Origin: Rhodocollybia butyracea
Lineage: Eukaryota; Basidiomycota; Agaricomycetes; Agaricales; Omphalotaceae
Reading direction: 5' to 3'
NCBI GenBank assembly: GCA_015501585.1
Contig: JADNRY010000091.1
Location: 62,001 to 126,000 of the forward strand
DNA length: 64,000 bases
Below the pieces are notes generated by a model. It worked only from the letters and a program-made list of their open reading frames with translations, had not been told where the DNA came from and ran no database searches. Below, piece by piece: positions 1-11,097 of this stretch; positions within the stretch are counted from its first letter, which is position 1; each line of letters starts with the position of its first letter. A program made the position numbers and the translations under genes.

Positions 1-255
1 CTGCACTCAAGGACAGAGAATGGGAGCAGGAGTCCCAACACAAGCCTTGGGAAGGCTAGAAATATTAAGGGGGAGAACCACTTATATATTGGCACTGTTT
101 CGCAGAAACATACAAAAATAGATACACAAAAAATCAAAACAAAGTTGGAGGGATCAGTTGATCCTTAGGAGCGAAAGCCTAGCAGTGCAAGATCAGAAAA
201 ATAAAATAAAAAGAAAGAAAAAGTGAAAGCCACACCTATTAAAAAATACATAAGC
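1..255. other. No gene seen; purine tract
   Basis: No convincing reading frame. A short purine tract (AAGGGGGAG, about 67-75) resembles the polypurine tract of an LTR element, so the left edge could be the end of a retroelement lying mostly outside the window. This is a weak inference, since no LTR start is recognisable next to it. Confidence 0.2.
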
Positions 256-1624
256 TCATCCCTGAGCTCTATCGTTACCCTGATCGTCTACTACTGGTGC
301 GGTAACTGCTAAGTACAAACTTCCGGGAGTGACAGCCTCAAAGTGAACCCCGCATCGTTCCCATGGCCCATACTTGATACCATAACAAGATACTGCTGAG
401 GCTTGCTCCACAATAGAAGGGAGAATCGGCATATGGTCATGTACTACATCTCCCCGCAGTCGGGACGCATCATGCATCAGGTCAACGACCTTTCCTAACT
501 CAGTGTGTAGCCAAAAACAAAGTCGGCCCCCAGGGCTGTTAGCATCACCTACCAAGGTCAAACTAATCTCCCTTTGGATGGCATAAATACTCTTCCCAAC
601 CGAGTGAACAAACGGGCCCAGATCATTGCGCTGTTGTACTACAACCGCCTTAGCAAAATCCTCTCTGGAGAAGTGAGGCTTGGTGGGAGAAGTAGGGGAT
701 GGGCCCAGAGGGACAAGATTTGCACCAGTAGCCGGAGCGTCAAAACTCCGAGACTCTGAGCGAAAATGAGCATAGTTTGGAGTACTAGTGAACGGAAGTA
801 CCTATTCCATTGGAATTTTCCGAAGTCCTAAGGCGAGGATCCATAGCACGACTTGTAACAGACTTAAGACAGGAAGCACGTGCATTGTTCAGTTGTTCGT
901 TACGCTTGCGGAAGGGTTTGTGCCGTACTGGCTGAACGGATACTTCGGATTGAAGCTCCTTGAAACGCCTAAACATGTCCAGTATTAATTACAAACACAT
1001 AATTGTGATGGCAAAGGAGTGTATATACTTCTTCAGATCTTCTAGATCTTTCATTACCTGGTTCCGCTCAGTAATCACTTGTGTAAGTTGCCTGGGAGAT
1101 AATTAACACACATCACTCCGCATATATCTGTTCAAACTTACCATAACAGAGTTGCATTGGTCTTCTTAGACTCCTGAAACTCCTTTTCAGTCTCCTCTCC
1201 ATTGATCTCTTGTAGCAAGATGTGCCTAAACTACTGTCAGTGAGAATCCGAGGTGTAAACAACTGTACTTACGCGTTCAGAACCGCCTCCTTCTCGGCGA
1301 AATCCTTATGCTGTGCTATAAGCGATTGGACCTCACTGGTAAGATTGGTCACTTGAACCGATTGGGACAAGGCAGTGTTGAGGAACTGCCCAATATTCCT
1401 GTAGGGAATGTTACTCAATGAAGCAAAGACTGTAAGACAGATTAACGAAAGGGTACATACGTTGCAAGCGAAACAAACTCCTCTTGGATCAGTTGTGATC
1501 GCTCTTCCAGCCCTACCGCAGTAGGAGTCCCATAATCACTGAGTGCGGGTGGCAGCTCTGCATCGGGCGGACGAGAAGAAATACCATCCTCAATCTTGAT
1601 ATTCTGTTCTGATGCGGTGGTCAT
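256..1624 (-). CDS. Coiled-coil protein of unknown function, six exons
   Basis: Splicing exons 1624-1461, 1398-1273, 1225-1142, 1091-1029, 968-802 and 755-256 gives one uninterrupted frame of 367 residues; every junction is GT-AG with introns of 46-62 nt and consistent phase. The ATG at 1624 (MTTASEQ) is preferred; an in-frame ATG at 1747 is possible because a TATA motif lies further upstream at 1817-1824. The first 55 residues are polar and acidic. Residues of about 55-160 (exons 1-5) are rich in E, Q, K and L with heptad-like spacing, as in a coiled coil. The C-terminal half (exon 6) looks globular, ending in a segment with several W, C and G residues. I recognise no family. The intact frame over six exons argues for a real gene among the neighbouring transposons. 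Confidence 0.6.
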
Positions 1625-1816
1625 CCTGGATCTGTGATATGTGAAGCTACCTAAGCCAGGAATAGAGTAGGAGTTGTTGATGTCAGAAGAGGAAGCGGCA
1701 ATGACACCTGTGGCCGCATGCCCGTGACGATCATAGGAAAAATGCATGAGATGTGAAATCAGGAAGTGGGAGCCTGTTGAGAGACTGTTGGAACGAATGG
1801 GACTCATACAGTTACC

Positions 1817-1824
1817 CTTATATA
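1817..1824 (-). promoter_or_regulatory. TATA box candidate for the coiled-coil gene
   Basis: TATATAAG on the minus strand, about 70 nt upstream of the in-frame ATG at 1747 and 195 nt upstream of the preferred ATG at 1624. Position fits a core promoter; activity is inferred. Confidence 0.35.
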
Positions 1825-1829
1825 CCCTA

Positions 1830-2376
1830 GGCGAGATCAATAGATGTCTTATCAGTGCTGGCGTGCTTGTGGTGTCATTACCGCTCGCTTGTTAAAAATA
1901 TATTATTCTTGCCTCATGGTGTACCGTCTGACTATCTCTTTGATAATTGCCTCAAATGTACCAAGAAATTTCGAGTTAATCGACCGGTGCAGAGTGCAGA
2001 GACTGACAGAATCATGTGGAAAGGATCCAAAGGTAATCCTTTGTTCAATTTACGATAGAAAACGAGGTGCGGGAAGGGAACAGACCTCTACCCAGCCGAG
2101 AATCTACTGTATGATATGTCGGACAGCCAAGCCCAAGAGAAAATGTCTATGTACCTGCTCGAAGTTGGCGGCACAAAATGTGCAGCACTACCGACTTGAA
2201 TAAACTGTGGCATTAACACGCAAGTGACTGACTGCAAAGTAGTGGTAACGCCGTAAACGGGAAATTAGCGCTGAATCAATTATAATGGATAACTATAACT
2301 GATTGGTCAAATCAAATTACACTAACGGGTTGGAATCAATGACTTCGAGGGCTCAGTCTTTAGAAGGGGGAGCTTC
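1830..2376. other. Intergenic, no gene seen
   Basis: Short frames only, none with domain-like content or splice support. A purine-rich tract (GAAGGGGGAGC, about 2363-2373) directly precedes the LTR start at 2377 and is polypurine-tract-like. Confidence 0.4.
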
Positions 2377-3060
2377 TGTAAGGTATCAAACCAATTCATG
2401 CCAAAAGTAACGAAGGGGACACTCCTAAATCCACATATATTACATTGTATACTTGTTGATTGTTAAGTTACTGCGTCCTCAAGTGTTGCCTAACCTTCTG
2501 AATGACTTGGAATGACTCGACAAACCAGATCAGCGGAACATGCGGATATGGCCTGCCTGACCATGTGACTATTTAAATGACTTACATCGAGTCATTATCT
2601 CACTTAGGAAGGCTTACCTGTACAAACCATGGTTTGCCTTGAGGATAACACATGTACTATATATATTTAATTACTTAATGATCTCCCATGTAAAAGACTA
2701 TAAAAGGAGTGGATTATCGATACACCCTTCATCTTTAGTCTCTATATTTTGTAACCCAGTACCTACAAGAATTACACTTGTTATCTCGATTCTTTGTGTG
2801 AACCACACCTGAGGAATTATCTACTGAGTGAATACAGCAAGACCCACTTTAATATCACATATATTGAAGGTACGTATTCTCGACGCTTATTGTCACCAAT
2901 ACCCGTATAGTGCACACCAACTCTATACAAAGATACCCCCAAAACACCGTAACGTTTAAGTTCTTGTAAGCATTGTCTACCGAGCAGCCCCCAAATCTGT
3001 TAGATCGGAAGTATTAATTAAATACGACTGGTTAACAAGCCTCTTTGTTTGAGACTTGAC
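2377..3060 (+). mobile_element. LTR plus leader of LTR family A, plus orientation
   Basis: This segment matches, in reverse orientation, the DNA at about 31,690-32,352. Shared landmarks are the TGTAAGGTAT start, the ACAAACCATGG-type block, a TATAAAAG box (2699-2706), the run through GTACCTACAAGAATTACAC, and the leader ending GAGACTTGAC at about 3060. Two distant copies with the same start define it as an LTR with adjoining leader. The LTR proper may end near 2895 (TGTCA), but no clear primer binding site follows. Immediately after 3060 the sequence switches to the 3' part of a copia polyprotein, so this is a chimeric or deleted insertion. Confidence 0.65.
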
Positions 3061-3947
3061 AGAAAAACAAGTTTATGAAATTATGGGAATGTCGTGATCT
3101 AGGAGAACCAACTGAGTTCCTTGGAATGTGAATTACATGGGATCATTCCAAACATATCTTAACACTTGACCAACAGCCCTATCTTCAAAAGGTCATAGAA
3201 CATTTTGGATTGACTAATGCGAAAGCTATCCCGACCCCATTACCCTCATCCTGGGTTCCTCATGCAAACACTGGTCGTGTAGATGCCAAACTTAGACAAC
3301 TCTTCCAAAGCGTAATTGGATCTTTATTGTATCTTATGCTAGGCACCCGACCCAACATTGCTTATGCTGTTATAAAACTCTCACAGTATTCGGCAAATCC
3401 AAACCCAGACCACCTGGCCAAAGCACTTTACATTGTGCGCTACTTAATTGGGACTTCTACTTATGTACTTGTCTTTGATGGTAGATCTGACCATGGCTTC
3501 TTAGCCTATTGTGATTCTGACTGGGTGTCAGATCCAGATGATCAAAAATCCCACACTGGGATGATTATCAAACTTGCCACAGGTCCAATTTGCTGGGCTT
3601 CTTACAAACAGAAAACAGTTGCTCTTTCATCGACTGAAGCTGAATATATGGCTTTGTCTGATTCATGTAGACAACTAATGTGGCTCAAGTCTCTCTTTTC
3701 TGAGATCGGAATTACTATCGCTGGTGATAATCAAGGATCAATCTTTCTGGGATCTAATCCTGTTCAACAAAGAAGGACCAACCATATTGATATACAATAT
3801 CATTATATCAGAGAGCATATCAAATCAAAGGAAATAGAACTCTTCTATGTTCCTACTGATGTTAATGTCGCAGATCTTCTCACAAAGAATCTTGCACTTG
3901 TCAAGTTTCAGAAATTCCATGACAATCTTGGAATTCTCTTTAGTTGA
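3061..3947 (+). pseudogene. Ty1/copia polyprotein, 3' end (RT tail and RNase H)
   Basis: A frame open from about 3064 to the stop at 3945-3947 encodes the end of a copia reverse transcriptase and its RNase H. Visible motifs are the LTLDQQPYLQ connection segment, YCDSDW (about 3509-3526), SSTEAEYMALS (about 3627-3660) and the final DNQGSI...RTNHIDIQYHYIRE block, the standard copia RNase H acidic residues. An in-frame TGA at 3129-3131 interrupts FLGM-ITW, where copia proteins usually carry Arg, so it looks like CGA to TGA. Gag, protease, integrase and most of RT are missing. The fragment is a relic and could supply no complete product. Confidence 0.9.
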
Positions 3948-4032
3948 TTCACTATAGACTGTGCAATATGTCTATAAACTATAATGCCGTTTAAAGTCAA
4001 AAAAATTATACTTCTTAGCTACAATTCTTAGC

Positions 4033-4690
4033 GAGGGGGAGTGTTGAAACTAGATTACCGCTTATGAGTCGTATCTAATCAGTAATGTGAGTCGACTAGA
4101 TGCACTTGCTATATGATTGATGAACTGTTGATATATGCTATGTTGAAACTCACCCTCAAACACTAGACGCAGCCTCTACACAGGTTCGTATAGATGTAGT
4201 CAATTATGCCATTCGCTATTAGTCTTATGATACATAGCTTGTACGCTGCCTTGCAGTACCTATGAACATTACCTATAGAATTACCATACAGACTCCATCT
4301 TCTAGGGTACATTATGCACATGTATATGCACTATTTTCCTGTAACAATAACCAAGAATCCTACTTCTTGTCTGGACACTTGCCCTGCTCTCAACAAGCAC
4401 TCTTCCATCTCCTGTAACCTCCACACACTCTAGGTGAGTATGCTGTCAACCTTGTGTTGACTGACCGCTGTTTCTACATCGATTATCACTGTATTTGGAA
4501 GATACTGCCACTACTGGGGGAATTAAAATACCCCCTCAGACAGGTGCATACTATATATTGGCCTGGGCAACAGAACACAGTTGTAATCAATGATAGTACA
4601 AGAATACTGAAACCCACCACAAATAAAGACTAATACTCAGACTGTTGAAGCGAACCAAGGAGTATATTATTGCAACTAGAAGACTACTAG
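4033..4690 (+). mobile_element. Copia polypurine tract and 3' LTR
   Basis: The purine tract GCGAGGGGGAG (4031-4041) lies 85 nt after the RNase H stop and is followed at 4042 by TGTTGAAAC, a typical copia LTR start. The region beyond contains a TATATATT box near 4550-4560 and AATAAA-type signals near 4622, consistent with an LTR. I cannot fix the 3' boundary: no second LTR copy is present, and about 4690 is only an estimate. Confidence 0.5.
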
Positions 4691-5014
4691 ACAGGCAAAA
4701 CAAGTATCAATGTGAAACGGTCCAAACGGGACTTCCCATCAGAAATTGATGTGAGGAGATTAATACATCGCCGACCCCGAGGAGATTGATGTGCTGAGGT
4801 TCCGGTATCATTCCTAGAACATGCCGCGGCGTCCCCCAGATTTAAGACAGCGCGTGAAATAAATATTTCATGAGCTATTTATTGAATAACAAGAGCATAT
4901 GTACTCCTGCACAACTCGTATGGTGTGTTTACACTGTGATATTGAAATACAGTATATAAGAAGGTGTCCCCCACGAAATGGAGGGAAGCACTTTCCTCCC
5001 CCCATTCCTGTTAC
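4691..5014. other. No gene seen
   Basis: No open frame with recognisable content. The segment separates the copia relic from the foldback element at 5017. Confidence 0.4.
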
Positions 5015-5016
5015 TA

Positions 5017-5721
5017 GAGATGTCCACGAGTCCGGATCCAAGTATACTTGGATCCGGCGCGCAAGTACCTGTGGCCCAAAAGCCTTGACTTGTGACCTGC
5101 GAAAGATCCGTGGGAAACGGATCTTTGACTTGCAGGTAATTTACCTGCAAGTTTGCAAGTACCTGCAGGTATTTGTGTATTTATGCCAAAGAGTGTACTA
5201 ATAATCATTAATAAAGTACTTACCTGTTTTATGATACATACCATTTATAAAACATTGTACTGTAACTGTCTACTATTATTTCATACTTAGTTATGAAGTA
5301 AATATGCACTGACACAAAGGTTTTACATTGTAGACAGCTCACGGCGATTGGGCGCTTAAATTAGCGCCAAACGTCGTGAGCTGTCTACAACCTCAAACAT
5401 ATGTGCCAGTACTTGATAAGTACTATAATGAATATGATACTATGAATTACTGTAAGTTTTGAGTGTTAACTGACAAATATTGTTGCTTGTACTGTAAATT
5501 TTAAGCACTAATTAACAAATGTATGGGTTTACATTGCTTGTACAAGTCATAAAAATACCCGCAAGTACCTGCAGGTCAGCTGAAATTCTCCAAAGTCTGA
5601 CCTGTGACCTGCGCCGGACCCGTGGGAAACGGATCCTGGGATCCGTGGGTCACATACTCGCAGGTTTTCCCACGGATCTTACCTGCGAGTACCTGTAAAG
5701 ACCTGGACTCGTGGACATCTC
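5017..5721. mobile_element. TA-flanked foldback element 1 (705 bp)
   Basis: Perfect 17-bp terminal inverted repeats (GAGATGTCCACGAGTCC at the left end, its complement at the right end), each followed outward by TA (5015-5016 and 5722-5723), as expected of a Tc1/mariner-type target duplication. Subterminal blocks contain many short palindromes built on GGATCC, CCTGCAGG and CGGATC. The two halves are imperfect inverted copies of each other around a strong central hairpin at 5328-5390, so the whole element can fold back. No transposase frame is present, so it is non-autonomous. A relative sits at 27,536-28,204. Confidence 0.85.
5328..5390. repeat. Central hairpin of foldback element 1
   Basis: Arms of 19 nt (TTGTAGACAGCTCACGGCG against the complementary right arm, one mismatch) enclose a loop that itself contains an inner GGCGCT/AGCGCC pair. 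The core ACAGCTCAC recurs in the central hairpin of the element at 27,536-28,204. Confidence 0.85.
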
Positions 5722-5723
5722 TA

Positions 5724-6644
5724 CCTGTTACAGGGTTGGTGTGGTTGGTTTGTGTCTTCTAGTGACAAGTGCACATTAAACAAGAGTACAAGTTAAATGA
5801 AATAAGAAAGTATAAAGAAAGAAAACCAAAGTCCTCAGTAACTACCTTATGCTCCAGAAAGTTAATAGCAGTGAGAGTGTTGTGAGTAGCGCATACTCTC
5901 TCTGTCAATTGTACTTTTAGTGTAAAGTCTAAGTTCAGGCAATTGAAAGATAAAGATTAAAGCATGCCCGAGTTTGTTAGAATCTTGAGACAGAAAAAAC
6001 TATCACACACTTGTAATTATGAAGCTGATGTTTGTACTTGCAATAAGAATTCTGACTTGTTCAATGGTAACCCCCTTGAACTCATGTTAGTCTTTTGTGT
6101 GTTGGTGTTGGTGTGAGGTATTCAGCTTCATACTAGCATTTTATGCATAGCCCAGAGTCAGCATATCAGGGTACCCGTAACTGTACCATATAAGGCTTGA
6201 AAGGGTAGTTTACAGTTACTCCCATATACTAACCGTATATTTACAGCTGTATACAGGTACTATTATCCATATGGCCCATAAAAATATTCAGAAGCCAAGA
6301 ATGGCAAGGAGGTTGTCTGACTGTCTCTTTATTCATGTGGCTACCCCCAGCTTTGGTATTCCAGTTTGGACAGAATTGTCTACATTCTGAGATTGAGCCC
6401 TTGTAAGGATCTAGGCAGAATCCTTTGAGCGCAGGTTATGAACCTGGAAACCAAAGTGTGGATACGCTCTGTACTGCTGTTGTTCAGCCAAACTGGGAAA
6501 GTTGGTGTGAGATGTGAAAGGAGGAGAGTGTAGAACAGTTCCGAAGTGCCTATGGGATGTGAGACTTGTGTTGGAATTGTCCAAGGGACTAATGTAAGGA
6601 CAGCAGGTCTGTACAGGCAATAGAATGAACTCAGCAAGTAAGTC
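5724..6644. other. No gene seen
   Basis: AT-rich spacer with small frames only. A minus-strand frame over 6380-6637 has no recognisable domain, and a second frame overlaps it. Confidence 0.35.
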
Positions 6645-6647
6645 TAA

Positions 6648-7048
6648 GAGCCTGTTCAGCAACAAGAACCAATTTGTTATTCTGATATCCGAATTCCCTT
6701 AAATAGTAATCTGCGTTTTTGCCAATATCACACTGTGATATGGGTGGTGACAGCGCGCATCGCGTGATCAATATTAAAATGCATATGCGAGCAATCTTTT
6801 TGTAAATTTCAGTCTTTTTTGAGGCTTGTGATGTTGGGTTTGGCGTGTTTTACCTTTCAAACTAGGTTTTAAATTGTTTGTCCCAAGTTCTCAGACATAC
6901 AAAGTAGAGACATGAAGGAAACAAGCAAAACAGCATTGCATGATGTGTTCATTATGGAGCGGTAGTCACAGCTAGTCACATCAGTAACTAATTAACAAAC
7001 TACTCAGATGTCAGAATAACAACTCGGTTCTCGTTGCTGAACAGGCTC
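6648..7048. mobile_element. Harbinger-like MITE (about 401 bp)
   Basis: Terminal inverted repeats GAGCCTGTTCAGCAACAAGAA (left, from 6648; given here only in outline) and the complementary GCTGAACAGGCTC at the right end (to 7048), with one internal mismatch. Both ends are flanked by TAA (6645-6647 and 7049-7051), the 3-bp duplication typical of PIF/Harbinger elements. No coding capacity, hence a MITE. The superfamily call rests on TIR style and TSD only. Confidence 0.7.
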
Positions 7049-7109
7049 TAAGAGTAGGTGAGTTTCCAACTCAAAGGGTAGGACCCACTAAGTGCAAGTG
7101 GCTTTGGAT

Positions 7110-7380
7110 ACTGTAATGTTTGTTGACACAGCAACCTACAAACAGTATCTGTGTTCAGTTTGCTCATTTCACAGCTAGGTAATGAAAACAGCTTTGACCT
7201 CATCCACTACTTTGAAATTGCCTAATTAAGAAAACCACAGCTTTGACCTTATTGAAATAAAATTGTAATATAGTAATTTATCAAAAATTTCAAAAGTGTC
7301 TAACTCTATAAGAAAAACATAAAAGTAGTCCAAGTGGAGCCTAATTTGGTAGTAAAACAGCTTTGACCTCATTTCCTATT
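7110..7380. repeat. Dispersed repeat with ACAGCTTTGACCTCATC motif
   Basis: Contains several copies of ACAGCTTTGACCT(CATC) (about 7188, 7228, 7356) in AT-rich DNA. The same motif and flanks (GAAATTGCCTAATTAAG, CAGTAATTTAT) recur four or five times at 26,600-27,130, inside the large inverted-repeat element. This looks like a fragment of the same mobile element. Confidence 0.55.
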
Positions 7381-8556
7381 TTATTTATCCTTACTTTCGT
7401 TTGTCCGAGTGCCTTGGTATATACTTGGCAGTTTCGTGTCTTTACTTATATATCGGACGTGTGGTCCATTAACCCTCAGTTGTTTCGTACACTTCTGAGG
7501 GTAAGTTTATTTATTTATCTATACTGTGAAACTAGTACTTACGGATACACGTAGATTATACTTATACGTTTCACAGGTACTTAGATATTTCAATATGAGT
7601 TGTTTCATACACTTCTGAGGATTATACTTATACGTTTCACACCCAGCACTGTACAGCGCCGGAAAGCAGCTTCCCGTACACACACTTTTGTTGATGACTT
7701 TAAATTTGATGCAAATAGATGTGGCTAAGTTGTATTGGTCAATAGTAGCCATCTTTCCTCTTCCTTAGACTGTGCTGTGTAACAAATTCTCCTTCCTTCC
7801 TTGCATAGTCTCTATCCGTCTTCCACTCGCCTCCTAAGATTGATGTGCTATCTCAGGCGGGGCCTGTCCAAGTATGAGATGGTATCATGGTCCTCGTGTG
7901 GTGGGAAAGCCAACCATAGGTGTACAAGGGTGCAACAAGCATCACACTACTATAGTGACTCCGGGTTTACATTCACTGCGAACCTCACAGCCCCGCCGGA
8001 GACTAATTAAGTCTCCATCTCAACTCCATCTCAGTGACTGGTCACTGCTATCCAGCCTTACCGATTAATAGTTATAGACCCACAGCATGCAGGAATGGAG
8101 GTGAAGATCCCGTTTACTATTTGTGGCAGAAATTTCGGGATAGGGTTAAAGCCAAGGTTTAAAGCGGATAACCATCCAAAAAAATGTTATGACATTCTTT
8201 CGATGTGACTTACAAGGCAACTCCTGGCATCAAAATCCTCAGGTGGTAGCAAGACAGTACTTAGCTGAAGTTATTACATTCATTTGGCACAAATCTTCGA
8301 AAAATGGGGACCCTTTTGGGACCCTTGGTCAGATAGCAGTTTAGAAAAATAGTACTGCTAGTATTTCTTGGCTAGTATATTTGAGTTAGGTTGAAGCTAT
8401 TCAGGCTGAAACTGTTAAGTACCTACCTATACTGTTGGTCACGTACTATGTGACTGACAGTACCAGTATCAAATTTGTGTCCGATGGTCTCCTAGTTCAA
8501 GACCGGGTGGGCTCTTGAACCGGTATCTCAAGCAGTACTAGGATGACCCGGTCTGG
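7381..8556. other. Intergenic with local duplications
   Basis: No supported gene. GATTATACTTATACGTTTCACA occurs twice around 7554-7641, and a related block occurs near 55,040-55,140. Several overlapping small frames at 7801-8068 have no domain-like content. Confidence 0.35.
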
Positions 8557-8564
8557 TATAAATA
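8557..8564 (+). promoter_or_regulatory. TATA box of the small secreted protein gene
   Basis: TATAAATA, about 250 nt upstream of the ATG at 8808, with a probable 5' UTR intron between (GTGAGT at about 8732 to CCCCAG ending at 8800). The arrangement supports transcription starting near 8590. Confidence 0.6.
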
Positions 8565-8807
8565 TCTAGAAGTGAACAGCGCAATTTTCTTAAGCTGGTC
8601 TTCAAGACCTAATCTCCCCAACCCTTTGGCAATCAACGCAACCATCCCTTCACCTTTTTCTCCAGGATCCTTCAACAAGCTCAGATCTTGCTTCACGAAC
8701 CTCTTACTTCACGAGCCTCTTACTTCACGAACCTGTGAGTAAAATTAATGCATCTGGCTGTTCCGCTCTCATTCCTGAGGTTGCCTAAAAGTTACCCCAG
8801 ATCTACT

Positions 8808-11097
8808 ATGCATTTTTCTACTGCCCTTTGTGCTTTTGTCGCAATGCTTGCGTGTATGTCTTCAGCGAGCCCAGTTCCCACAACTACCCCAGACGTTCAA
8901 GGCAGCCACATACTGTATCCTCGGTATCCAACTGTGCCAGCCAAGGCCCTTAGCTTGGTGGTCGGGAAGATTGTCGCGGTCCCTCTCATCGGAGCATCTG
9001 GTGTCACTAATCGAGTGGCCAAGACTAATATGCATCTAGCAGCCACCACCGGCTCAGCTGACAGGGGTCGCTACCCTATTGCCTACATTTCTCATAACAC
9101 ATCAGGGAAAAGTGACATTGGTAAGTATTGATCCGTAGCGCTCCGTAGCACAAGTAGCGGAGTAGCAAAGTACCCCTGTTTGTATTGTTCAGTATCATCC
9201 AGTATCATCCAGTATCGCTCAGTATCAATTGCCCAGGGCTCAGTATTGACAGTACTGCTCCTTAGCTCCCTCAGTACCTCTACTTTAGTGCTACTGACAC
9301 TATCTTATTAGTAAAGAGCAGTCTCGTACTCAACTGTAGTTGTAATAAACAGTTTGACCCACTTGGATCATACAGAGTAGTAATAAACAAAAAAACGAAT
9401 CATATTGCATGTATCTACCAACAGGCTACAAAAAAGGCTACAAGACTTGACTGAATACTTGTACTTATAGAACATAGGGTAAAGAAGGTACGGGTGACAA
9501 GAAAAAGCGGAATGCACTGAAAATCGAGAAAACATCAGATAAAGTTCTACTAAATAAAGCAGGTTCCGACGTACCTTGGGAATAAACACAAATGAGATGG
9601 TAACTCTGAAATGCTGTCAGTAAAAATAAACATCGAAAAAGCGAGAACACGAGAAATAGTCAGAAAATCTGCTGGAAGCTCTGTCAGTCAAAAGAAATGA
9701 TGCGAGAATATAGCCGTACCAGGAAATTCCTCAAGACCCTAACGCGCCTAATCCTCTCACTTCGCAATTTTGATGTGTCCAGTGGAATGAGATTGGTTGA
9801 GAAGGTGGCAGTGGAAGTCGAAGAAACACAGAATCAAAGTTCGAAACTTGCGGCATTTAACAGGCACATGACATGAGACTGTACAGGTGCTAATGCCGAT
9901 GCACCGGCATGTATCTAAGACTCAGCCACTCAGCCACGTGAGGTAGTGATGCCTATTGCCGATGGACCGGCAATGGACTTATGTTTTTTTTATACGACTC
10001 ACGAGAGCCAAAAAGTAATGAGGCGTGCGTTAGTGTCAAGAGGTGTTAGATTATTCTACCTTCGGGAGACAAGCGCGTGCCGGTCGAGGTTTCCACAACG
10101 AATAAAATATTTGCAGTTGCACAAATAGAGTACTGATCTCTGCTCGACTCCAAGTACCTCTTTTGCTTGAGGATATAAGTATTCTGGAGTATAATCCTGT
10201 ATAGTACAGTATCTTTATCTGGATTGTAAATTACCGATAAAGATAGGGCCGCCGGGAATAGTAATTACACATACCTATACAAATGGACGGGTGAACAATA
10301 GTAACTATGTGGAGCTATACAAACTGACAAGCAAGCAATACGGGCTAATACGGGCGATACTTAGGATACTGATCGCTACCAATACCACAGTGGGTGCTAC
10401 GCATCATTTCACTGTTTCCTGATGCAAAGAACATACTAAGGAGATCCGCTTGAGCCCGGAAATTGATGGTCTTGACGGAAAGATCACACTCAAGCCTGGC
10501 TGGAAGTCATCGGCCGTGAAGGACAATATATATGAATACGAAAATGACCGCCGTGCTGCCAGATTGGTAACACCAGAGGAAGTGGCCGAAATGAAAAAAG
10601 GTCAGCATACCTGCCGGCCTTGCTTGTTCCTGGAACTTTGATTGACCGCACATTACAGTCTGGAGCATGCCCGGGGCGGCAACAACAGGGGGAGTAGGGG
10701 AAACAGGGGAAGCATCCGGTACTCACCAAGGTCAGCACGCCTTGCTTGTTCCCGGAACGCCTACTAACATTGCACTACAGTCTCAGACTCAGCTGCTGGG
10801 GAGACAACATCCGGAGCAAAGAAAGGTCAGTCCACTTGGCTTGGTCGTACAACTTATACCGACATCGTACTACTACAGGTTCAGGCTCAGCCGCTGGGGA
10901 GAAAACAGCCGGAACAAGCAAAGGTTAGTCCACTCGGCTTATTCCTATAACTTCTAGTCTTCTACTGACCTCAAACTACAGGCAAGAAAGTGACCAGAAC
11001 GAATAAAGGGCACGGAAAGAAAGGGTCCGGTGGGGGTAAAGGTCAGTTCTCCTTCCTTATTCCTAGAACTCTTACTGAGCCTCATACTACAGCGTAG
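8808..11097 (+). CDS. Small secreted protein with mini-exon tail, seven coding exons
   Basis: The ATG at 8808 follows a likely 5' UTR intron and opens a signal peptide (hydrophobic residues about 5-20, then SASPVP). Coding exons 8808-9120, 10430-10600, 10659-10730, 10781-10825, 10879-10923, 10982-11041 and 11093-11097 join in one frame of 236 residues. All introns are phase 1 and GT-AG. The first coding intron is about 1.3 kb, very long here, and may hold inserted DNA. The middle region is mixed globular; the tail is G, S, T, A, K-rich and low in complexity, encoded by four exons of 72, 45, 45 and 60 nt. The two 45-nt exons are clearly duplicates (SAAGE core in both). I recognise no family. 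Export to the cell surface or medium is inferred from the signal peptide; a basic, flexible tail could bind walls or polyanions. Confidence 0.6.

Noticed and set aside
5017..5721. Rolling-circle or Helitron origin hairpin
   Set aside because: TA target duplications and perfect terminal inverted repeats point to a cut-and-paste type element; no Helitron ends.
7801..8068. Overlapping plus-strand frames
   Set aside because: No domain, signal peptide, splice signals or promoter support.
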